A stretch of 64,000 nt of DNA from positions 2,666,001 to 2,730,000 of the forward strand of contig NZ_CP109009.1 of assembly GCF_036226685.1 (NCBI RefSeq). Direction: 5' to 3'. Position 1 is the first letter of the stretch. Each line of letters starts with the position of its first letter. Shown here piece after piece: positions 18,187-24,822 of the stretch. The translations under genes were made by a program, and so were the position numbers. This stretch comes from Streptomyces sp. NBC_00690 (GTDB taxonomy: Bacteria; Actinomycetota; Actinomycetes; Streptomycetales; Streptomycetaceae). Under the pieces are notes generated by a model. It made no database searches. It was not told where the DNA came from and saw only the letters and a program-made list of their open reading frames with translations.

Positions 18187-18524
18187 GGTGACTCCTCCAT
18201 TCAGCGGGACGGTTCGCACTGACCCCGACGCCGCGACGGAACCCCCTCGTCATGCACGATAAACCCTCCCGACCCATATGCGCCCATACCAGCCATGGCT
18301 GGAAGCATTCATTGCCAAGGGCGTAGTCGTGCACGGGGCCAAGGACCCTTCAGTACGGCCCGAAGGTCCCTTCCCGCCGCCCCTGTCGAGTCCTACGCAT
18401 CCGCTGTTCAGACCGTTCGGGGCCGGTCAGCCGCCCCAAGGGCACACGAGGACGGACGGCGATGACCCGCACACCGAACGTGGCCCGCGGGGCGCATCCT
18501 CGTGTGCGGGTTCGAGCCGTCGCC
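18187..18524. other. Intergenic region with competing inverted repeats
   Basis: 338 bases between the LuxR-sensor start and the TIR gene stop, both on the minus strand. No gene is supported. Two overlapping hairpins can form: 18442-18452 with 18497-18507 (GCACACGAGGA), and 18465-18474 with 18502-18511 (ACCCGCACAC). They share the right arm, so they are mutually exclusive. The likely roles are termination of the TIR/STAND operon and the promoter of the LuxR-sensor gene. Confidence 0.5.
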
Positions 18525-19526
18525 CTACGCCCGCGGCCAGCGCGACACCACGTCGTCCACCAACTCCCGCAGCGGTCCGGCAGCCTGCGCGCCCTCCAGT
18601 TCCGCGAGTGCGTCGACGGTCGCGACCAGCAGATCCGGGGTCTGGCGCCGAAGCGCCTCATTGGCCAGCGCCACGCTCCGCACCCTGGCCGATCCGCCGT
18701 CCGTCAGCAAGGAGAACCGCACCGGCTGGAGGAGTCCCCGGATCGAGTCCACATAGACGTCCCAGGACTCACGGCTGCGCCCCACCGCGGAGTCCACGAG
18801 CATCTCGATGTACTGCGACTTCTGCGCCGGCGTCATCCGCGGGCCGCCGTTCCCCACGACGCCCGGGAGGGCCGAGGACCCGCCAAGAGCATCGGCGACG
18901 GGCTCCGGGACCGCGGGGGTGGACAGCGTGGGCAAGGCAGCCGGCGAGACCGGGACGAAGGCCGAGGGCAGGGTGTCTGCGGTGGCGAAGTCCAGAGGTG
19001 GGAGGGACACCGAGGCCGCCTTCGTCAAAAGGTCCGTCAGATCCACGATGAACTGGTGGTACTCGCGCGGATCGCCCCGGATCAGATCCACCAGACAGGT
19101 GTCCGCATAGGCGCTGCCCAGGAGGTTCGTCCGGTACTGGAGTGCCTTGACCGCGGGGGGCAGCGCTCCGGTGGGTCGGGTCCAGAACAGGGGTACGACG
19201 GCGACGGGCTCCTCCCCCGTGGCCAGGGTGGCACGCCGGGCCCGCTCCGTCGCCACGGCCCACTCCCGTCCGCACCAGGTGCTGCCCAGATAGTCGTCGC
19301 CGAGCAGCGCGATCACAAAGCGGGTGGTGCGCAGGGCGTCCAGCAGCGGTCGCCGCCAGCCGACGCCGAGCTTCAGCGACTCGGTGTCGAGGAAGCCCGT
19401 GTGCGGCAGCGAGCGTCCGCGCTTGATCTGCACCTCGTCCTGCAACCGGGCGTGGAACTGCGCCACCAGCTGGCGGTCCGCCCTGCGTATGGCGTAACTG
19501 GTGAAGAAGAACGGTTCGTTCGACAT
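18525..19526 (-). CDS. FxsC-like TIR protein with C-terminal effector-associated-like domain
   Basis: A 333-residue protein. Residues ~5-150 form a TIR-like domain of the kind seen in FxsC proteins: FFFTSYAIRRADRQL, then FVIALLGDDYLGSTWCGREW, in which WCxxE keeps the position of the catalytic Glu of NADase TIRs. A disordered Pro/Val linker follows. The last ~95 residues (from TPAQKSQYIEML, with VGRSRESWDVYVDSIR) are clearly homologous to the end of the next gene's product. Such shared C-terminal modules in STAND systems act as homotypic adaptors. Start at ATG 19526 behind GGGAGGGG; the open frame upstream is not used. Last gene of a three-gene minus-strand set. Confidence 0.75.
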   Translation of the reverse strand: MSNEPFFFTSYAIRRADRQLVAQFHARLQDEVQIKRGRSLPHTGFLDTESLKLGVGWRRPLLDALRTTRFVIALLGDDYLGSTWCGREWAVATERARRATLATGEEPVAVVPLFWTRPTGALPPAVKALQYRTNLLGSAYADTCLVDLIRGDPREYHQFIVDLTDLLTKAASVSLPPLDFATADTLPSAFVPVSPAALPTLSTPAVPEPVADALGGSSALPGVVGNGGPRMTPAQKSQYIEMLVDSAVGRSRESWDVYVDSIRGLLQPVRFSLLTDGGSARVRSVALANEALRRQTPDLLVATVDALAELEGAQAAGPLRELVDDVVSRWPRA

Positions 19527-19685
19527 GACCCCTCCCACGGGCGTGTACCGAGCGGCCTCCGTCGTACCGCTCTCGAACTGCTCGGTGATCCCGGGCCGTC
19601 GGTGCCGAACTCCGCCCGGTGCACGACGGCCCGTGCGCACCCCCGCGGTGTCGTGGCAGGCCAGAGGCGACCGTGAAGGCAGGAC

Positions 19686-20885
19686 CTAGCACGGGTCCCA
19701 GTTTCGCACCGCCGCGTCCACCAGACGCCGTACCGTGTCGATCTCGTCCTCTCCCTCGCCACGCTCCTCCACCGCGTCCGCGATGGCGGCCATCGCATCC
19801 GGCCGGGGCCGGCCCAACGCGAAGTTGACGAGGGAGATGATCCGGTCCTTGGCGTTGCTCCCGTCGTTGACGGCGGAGAGGTCGAGCCTCGTGGCCTGGC
19901 GGATCGAGTCGACGAACACATCCCAGGAATCACGGCTGCGGCCCACCGGGGACCTGCCCAGCGCCTCGATCAGCGTCCGCTTGTCCTGTGGGTCGAGCCG
20001 GCCGGCCCGACGGCCCTGCTGTCCACCGGGCGCCTTTACCCTCGGCGGATCGACGGGGAACTCCGTGCCGCCCAGGGAGGGGGCTGCCATCTCCTGCGCA
20101 TTCCAGGGCGCGGGGGCCGGCAGGAACCGTGTCCCGAAGGGGTCTTGTGGGCCCTGGTTCCGTGGCAGGCCGTTGCCTCGCTTGTCGGGTCCACCGCGCG
20201 GGCGCATGTCGCGCAGTGCGTGCCGCGCCGATTCGAAGCCGGTGTCCCGGGCGATCTCGGCGAGCGTGAGGAGCTGCCCCGGGTGGCCGTCCACGACCTC
20301 GGCCAACAGACCGGCCTCACGTGCCGTGAGGTTCTGGGCCTGGTTCAGCAGGAGGCCGGTCGATTCGTGCACGGTCAGCCCGGCGAGCCCCAGTTGGTTG
20401 TCGCCCCAGGTCCGACCGGCCGTGCGGGAGGTGATCAGACGGTGCCCGGCGCCCGGTACGAAGTGCTCGTAGATCCGGTCCGGGAACTCGACCTGGTCAT
20501 AGACGAAAAGCCAGGCGGGATCGCTCCGCCGCCGGGGGCGGAAGTCGTCCGTGATCTCACAGGCCGCGCGCAGTTGGCGGTACTGCTCGCCGATCAGGCG
20601 CGCGAGTGCGTCGTCGTCGTGCGCCCCCCGGCAGGAGAACCACCAGGCCACGTCGTACCGCAGGGTGTAGCGCAGGCAGTAGGCGATGGCCATCTGGGTC
20701 TTGCCCATGCCCTGATTGGTCACATCCAGGTCGTGCAGCAGGACATGGCCGTGCTTCTCGACCAGGCCGAGGAGTTCGGCGATCTGGGCGTCGCGCCCCA
20801 CGAAGGGAAGGCCCTGCCCCGGGAGGTTCGATATCGGCGGCGGGCCGGTGGGAGTGCGGGGGCGAGCGCTCTGAGCGGTCACCAC
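19686..20885 (-). CDS. STAND/NB-ARC-like NTPase with C-terminal effector-associated-like domain
   Basis: A 399-residue protein with a compact STAND-type NTPase: PFVGRDAQIAELLGLV, P-loop NQGMGKTQMAIAYCLRY near residue 60, AWLFVYDQVEF as Walker B, and RLITSRT as sensor 1. It lacks the C-terminal repeat array of typical STANDs. Instead a Gly/Pro-rich linker leads to a ~100-residue domain (VGRSRDSWDVFVDSIR, then ISLVNFALGRPRPDAMAAI) shared with the downstream TIR protein. That suggests NTPase-driven recruitment of the TIR effector through like-like contacts. Its start overlaps the upstream double-TIR gene by seven bases. Confidence 0.72.
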   Translation of the reverse strand: MVTAQSARPRTPTGPPPISNLPGQGLPFVGRDAQIAELLGLVEKHGHVLLHDLDVTNQGMGKTQMAIAYCLRYTLRYDVAWWFSCRGAHDDDALARLIGEQYRQLRAACEITDDFRPRRRSDPAWLFVYDQVEFPDRIYEHFVPGAGHRLITSRTAGRTWGDNQLGLAGLTVHESTGLLLNQAQNLTAREAGLLAEVVDGHPGQLLTLAEIARDTGFESARHALRDMRPRGGPDKRGNGLPRNQGPQDPFGTRFLPAPAPWNAQEMAAPSLGGTEFPVDPPRVKAPGGQQGRRAGRLDPQDKRTLIEALGRSPVGRSRDSWDVFVDSIRQATRLDLSAVNDGSNAKDRIISLVNFALGRPRPDAMAAIADAVEERGEGEDEIDTVRRLVDAAVRNWDPC

Positions 20886-22033
20886 AGCTCCCCCTCACGC
20901 GGAAGCGGTACGCGGGGGCTCGGATCACGCACTTCCGCCCGCAGCCGTCGCACCTCGTCGTCGGCGGAGCCGTGGAGCCGAAGGACCCGCAGTCCTCGGC
21001 GCACCAGGACCGGGCGCGGCTCCTCGTCGATCTGTACGGGGATCAGTCGCTCGCTGTCGCGACCGGTGAACACGTCCTCCCACTCCAGTGGTTCGGTGGC
21101 ACGCGCCGCGAAGTAGCTGCGGGAGAAGATCACGACCACGCGGTGGGCGGCCGAGCGCGCCCGGGCCACGCTCTCGCCGAGCGACTCGTCCCCGGCCTCC
21201 CAGCGCACCTGTCGCACCTCGGCGTGGCCGTCCTCCCCCAGTAAGGAGCTGATCCAGTCCGCCCACGCCTGGTCAGCGCCCACGTAGTTGACGGCGACGG
21301 TCAGGGTGGTCGGGAATGCGGACCCCGCGGTCACCGGAGGATCGACGGGGGCCAGTCGGGGCAGGCTGCCGAAGCCGACGTCCTGCGGGGTCGAGCCTGG
21401 TTGTGCCGCGTCAGGGGAGCCGACTCGCAGTGTGCGCCGGCGCGGAAGGCTCGGTTCACCGGTCTCGCCGGGCGACGCGGGTCCGAACTCGGGCTGGACA
21501 TCGGCCAGATCGGTGGTCGTGAAAGGGGGCAGTTCGGTGCGCCGTGCCTCGGTGATCCGCTCGGCCAGCCGTCCGATGAGGTGGAAGTAGCTGTCGTACG
21601 ACTCGGGCGTGTCCGACTGCATCAGCGCGGCGAGACCCAGCCCGTCGTGCACGGCTTCCTCCGGCGCCGGCACGGACGGGGGTCTCGTGCCTTCCGGCAC
21701 CGGCTTCCACAGCAGCGTGATCAGACAGCGGCTCATGTCATGGCGGGCGAGCAGTTCGCTGCGGCGGATCCGGGCCTGGAAGACGGCCCATTCGAAGGCG
21801 CACGTCGGGCTCGTGAAGAAGTGGGGTGAGTAGAGCGCGATCATCACTCCGACCTCGGCGATTGCCTCGGCCGCCGGGCTGTCCGCGGTCGTCGATCCAC
21901 CGAGGTCGCCGCTCACCCACCGGCCCTCCTTCACCCGCAGCCGGTACTCAAGGTCGGCGTGAAACCGGGTGATGTCCGGCCAGCCGTCGCCCCTGGTGCA
22001 GCTGGTGTAGAAGTAGTTGACGGATCGATCCAC
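20879..22033 (-). CDS. Double TIR-domain protein (FxsC-like TIR plus classical TIR)
   Basis: A 384-residue protein with two TIR-like domains. Residues 1-190 are FxsC-like (VNYFYTSCTRGDGWPDITRF; MIALYSPHFFTSPTCAFEW; ending PPFTTTDLADVQ). Residues ~235-384 are a standard bacterial TIR (VAVNYVGADQAWADWISSLL; HRVVVIFSRSYFAARATEP, then LEWEDVF; RLIPVQIDE). Both keep a Glu at the catalytic position. First gene of the minus-strand trio, divergent from fxsA across 315 bases, so the trio and the Fxs operon share a control region. In FxsT a TIR segment with the same QWADWI signature is found fused to the NTPase, supporting a common pathway. Confidence 0.78.
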   Translation of the reverse strand: MDRSVNYFYTSCTRGDGWPDITRFHADLEYRLRVKEGRWVSGDLGGSTTADSPAAEAIAEVGVMIALYSPHFFTSPTCAFEWAVFQARIRRSELLARHDMSRCLITLLWKPVPEGTRPPSVPAPEEAVHDGLGLAALMQSDTPESYDSYFHLIGRLAERITEARRTELPPFTTTDLADVQPEFGPASPGETGEPSLPRRRTLRVGSPDAAQPGSTPQDVGFGSLPRLAPVDPPVTAGSAFPTTLTVAVNYVGADQAWADWISSLLGEDGHAEVRQVRWEAGDESLGESVARARSAAHRVVVIFSRSYFAARATEPLEWEDVFTGRDSERLIPVQIDEEPRPVLVRRGLRVLRLHGSADDEVRRLRAEVRDPSPRVPLPREGELW

Positions 22034-22348
22034 GCGCCCCTCGCAGACTGCCGCCGGTCACCGTACGGATGGGCGGGACCACCGCCGGCACCGACATGGT
22101 TCCACGCCGGCACCCGGCCGTTTCGACCCATGAGCCCCCGCTACCGAGGATAGGCTCACTTGACCGGGCTGGGTACAGTGGGAAGAGCCTGCCCGGTGCA
22201 CACAGGGCAGGCGTACGGCACACGTCAGGCGTACAGGCTGGGTATTCGCCGACGGCTCACGATTTCCGGACGATACCAGGACCTGTCGGGTTGGTTCGAC
22301 GTCCCCGACCGGGACGTACGAGATACGTGAACAGGGGGCTTGGGTGCC
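22034..22348. promoter_or_regulatory. Divergent control region of the TIR/STAND trio and the fxs operon
   Basis: 315 bases with no supported gene. The nonamer CAGGCGTAC is directly repeated at 22208-22216 and 22226-22234, start to start 18 bases apart, in a segment that would sit upstream of fxsA. Such phased repeats can bind a regulator, but no regulator gene is evident in the island. A GGGGG run at 22334-22338 is the only candidate ribosome site for fxsA. Confidence 0.4.
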
Positions 22349-22543
22349 ATGAACTGCGCGACCGGGAAGAGCGCGCCCATCACCGAGGGGGAGTTACCCG
22401 AGTTGGCGGGCCTGGTTCCCGTCGAGCTGTTGGAAGGTCTGCCGCGCTCCGCCGTCGTGGAAGCGCTGCTGCGCAAACACCGCGGTGAGATGGCCGGCGG
22501 GACGGCGGGTCCGCGTACTCCGAGGTGGCAAAGTGCCTTGTGA
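22349..22543 (+). CDS. fxsA: FxsA-type RiPP precursor with variant C terminus WQSAL
   Basis: A 64-residue peptide precursor. The leader has the acidic, Leu/Pro/Val-rich helix common to FxsA proteins (ELPELAGLVPVELLEGLPRS, then AVVEALLRKHRGEM). The extreme C terminus reads PRTPRWQSAL-stop. Canonical FxsA ends F-x-S-x-x-COOH; here Trp occupies the Phe position, and Ser two residues later is kept (codons TGG CAA AGT GCC TTG TGA). FxsB-family enzymes link the aromatic ring to the residue two positions on, giving a three-residue cyclophane; the predicted ring here is Trp-Gln-Ser. ATG 22349 was preferred over TTG 22340. The radical-SAM gene follows 31 bases later. Confidence 0.8.
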   Translation: MNCATGKSAPITEGELPELAGLVPVELLEGLPRSAVVEALLRKHRGEMAGGTAGPRTPRWQSAL

Positions 22544-22574
22544 CTGTCGGGCCGGGACGCCACCGCCGGATGAG

Positions 22575-23879
22575 ATGGGTCGGGTGCCTTCGGGGGCCGT
22601 ACGAGCACATCGCGCGGGTTGCGCCCCGGTGCGGGGCGCCACGGCCGGCGCGCAGGGCGGTCGCCAACCCCCGATCGCCTTCACCCAGTTCATCGTGAAG
22701 CTGTACAGCCGATGCAACTTCTCCTGTCCAGACTGCTACGTCTACGAACTGCGCGACCAGGGGTGGATCGACCAGCCGTTGGTGATGGCGCCCGCGGTGA
22801 TGGACCGCACCGCCCGACGGATCGCCGATCATGTGCGCCGACACCGTCCCCCCGAGGTACAGGTCATGCTGCACGGCGGCGAGCCGCTGCTCGCAGGCCC
22901 GGAGCGCATCGACCGGCTCGCGGAGGCTCTGCACAGCGCCTGGGAGGGTCTTGACACCAAGCTGGACCTGGCCGTTCAGACCAATGGCGCCCTGATTGAC
23001 CCCCGGTTCCTCGATGTGTTCGAACGTCGGGGTATCCAGGTGGGGGTCAGCCTGGACGGTACGGCCGAGACCCACGACCGACGGCGGCCCTACCGCTCGG
23101 GCAAGGGCACATACACCGATGTGGCGCGGGGGCTCGCGCTGTTGCAGGGCGAGCGTTACCGCAAGCTCTACCGGGGACTGCTGTGCGTGGTGGACCTCGA
23201 AGCCGATCCGGTGGCCACCTACGAAGCGCTCCTCGAATTTGACCCGCCCGCGGTGGACCTGCTGCTTCCGCACGCCACGTGGGAGTTTCCCCCGCCCGGC
23301 GCAGGTCCCGGCCGTGCCCCGTACGGCACATGGCTTTCAGCCGTTTTCGATCGCTGGTTCGACGCCCCGGTGCGCGAGGTCCCGGTGCGCATCTTCGATG
23401 CGCTGGTGGACGCGCAACTCGGCGGGGCGAGTGCGAGCGAGGCTTGGGGGCCGCTGGGTTCCGACTCGGTGGTCGTACAGTCCGACGGAACCATCGAGCA
23501 GAACGACATCCTCAGATCGACGTACGACAAGGCCGTCCACACCGGAGGTCATGTCTACACGCATGACTTGGACCAGGTCGCGGGGCATCCGGGATTCGCC
23601 GCGGAGCGGGTGGGCATCGATGGACTGTGCGAGCAGTGCAGAGGGTGCCCCGTGGTGCAGGTGTGCGGCGGCGGGCTGCGGGCCCACCGGTACGAGCCGC
23701 GGAACGGCTTCGACAATCCGTCCTGCTACTGCGCAGATCTACGCACGTTGATCGACCACGTCGAACAGCGCGTGGCCAAAAGCATTAGGACACTGGCGGA
23801 TACCTATCGCAACGAGGTCACAGGGCGACCATTTCTTCCTATCATGAGGATGTCTGCCGAGAGAAAATCGCGCCGGTGA
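22575..23879 (+). CDS. fxsB: FxsB-family radical SAM/SPASM cyclophane-forming enzyme
   Basis: A 434-residue radical SAM enzyme that would modify the FxsA C terminus. The SAM cluster motif is CNFSCPDCYVYE near residue 48, followed by MLHGGEPLL (GGE motif) and VGVSLDGTAETHDRRRP. A C-terminal SPASM-like region holds auxiliary cluster cysteines (CEQCRGCPVVQVCGGGLRAH and CYCADL). The enzyme ends soon after this, so it lacks the HExxH-containing extension fused to some FxsB proteins. ATG 22575 was chosen; GTG 22584 is also possible, and no strong ribosome site is seen. Translation may be coupled to fxsA. Confidence 0.88.
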   Translation: MGRVPSGAVRAHRAGCAPVRGATAGAQGGRQPPIAFTQFIVKLYSRCNFSCPDCYVYELRDQGWIDQPLVMAPAVMDRTARRIADHVRRHRPPEVQVMLHGGEPLLAGPERIDRLAEALHSAWEGLDTKLDLAVQTNGALIDPRFLDVFERRGIQVGVSLDGTAETHDRRRPYRSGKGTYTDVARGLALLQGERYRKLYRGLLCVVDLEADPVATYEALLEFDPPAVDLLLPHATWEFPPPGAGPGRAPYGTWLSAVFDRWFDAPVREVPVRIFDALVDAQLGGASASEAWGPLGSDSVVVQSDGTIEQNDILRSTYDKAVHTGGHVYTHDLDQVAGHPGFAAERVGIDGLCEQCRGCPVVQVCGGGLRAHRYEPRNGFDNPSCYCADLRTLIDHVEQRVAKSIRTLADTYRNEVTGRPFLPIMRMSAERKSRR

Positions 23880-23926
23880 GCGAAAAGGTGATGAGCGTAC
23901 TGATCTAGGGTGGGGGACGGGGGCAC

Positions 23927-24799
23927 ATGGGCCCGTACTTTTTCATTAGTCACGCCATAGACGGTGGCGGCAGACAATACGTTGAGCAATTTCTCTGCGA
24001 TCTCCAAGCGGAGTTGCGCGCCAGATTGGGGCGTGAGGCGCAGTTCGACGGCGAGTTGGCCGACAGGCACCGCCGGACGACGGCTACCGGTGGGGCGACA
24101 GGGATTTCCGGGGGTGTAGGGGTTTCCGGGGGTACCGGGGGTGCCGGGATCTTTGGTCAGCCAGGTGCCGGTGTGCCGCCGAGCACACCCGCAATGGCCT
24201 GTCGAGCACTGGTCGTGCTGTACACCCAGGAGTACTTCCGCAGCCCCTGCTGCACCTTTGACCTGTCGGTCTTCAGCGAGCGCATGGGATGGCGCAGCCA
24301 TCGCACGGGCGATACGGCGCTCTCCCCGGTGAACGTGGTGTGGGACACGGCAGGACTGCCCGACCGCTGGGTGGAGGAGACCGGTCGACTGGCCGGGCCC
24401 GTAGGGAGCGACTACCCCCGGCGCGGGCTAGGACACCTGGTCGCCGACCCGGCCGCGCGGGGCGGATATCTCCAGGTCGTACGGAATGTCGCCGAGCGTG
24501 TCGCGGGCGCCGCCCTGCATCCACCTCCGGTGATGACGGCCCATGACATCAACTACCTCACGCAATTCACCACTCACTCCCGTATGCCGGCCTTCTCCTG
24601 GGATAACAACCCCGCTCCCGTCCAGGTACCGTGGCAGTCCGGGAGCATCGCAACGCCGCCCCATTCCGGAGTTCGAGAATCCGGGAGGCACAGTTCCGGA
24701 AGTTTCGATTCCGGGCAGCACGCGATTGCTCAGCGCAGGTCCTGGTTCTCTTCCCCGGAAGAGGGTGAACGTCCCATCCTCCGGGGACCGCACAGCTGA
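23927..24799 (+). CDS. fxsC: FxsC-family TIR-like protein with Gly-rich insert
   Basis: A 290-residue protein whose first ~200 residues match the FxsC TIR-like fold: MGPYFFISHAIDGGGRQYVE, ALVVLYTQEYFRSPCCTFDL, and PPPVMTAHDINYLTQF at the end of the domain. Where the related minus-strand proteins have C-x-x-E-W, this one has C-x-x-D-L, so the catalytic Glu equivalent is missing and an NADase role is doubtful. Residues ~50-80 are a Gly-rich low-complexity insert encoded by repeated long G runs. The C-terminal 70 residues are Ser/Gly-rich and probably disordered. It follows fxsB and precedes fxsT by 23 bases. Confidence 0.8.
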   Translation: MGPYFFISHAIDGGGRQYVEQFLCDLQAELRARLGREAQFDGELADRHRRTTATGGATGISGGVGVSGGTGGAGIFGQPGAGVPPSTPAMACRALVVLYTQEYFRSPCCTFDLSVFSERMGWRSHRTGDTALSPVNVVWDTAGLPDRWVEETGRLAGPVGSDYPRRGLGHLVADPAARGGYLQVVRNVAERVAGAALHPPPVMTAHDINYLTQFTTHSRMPAFSWDNNPAPVQVPWQSGSIATPPHSGVRESGRHSSGSFDSGQHAIAQRRSWFSSPEEGERPILRGPHS

Positions 24800-24822
24800 T
24801 GTGAACACGTGGAGCGGCATCG

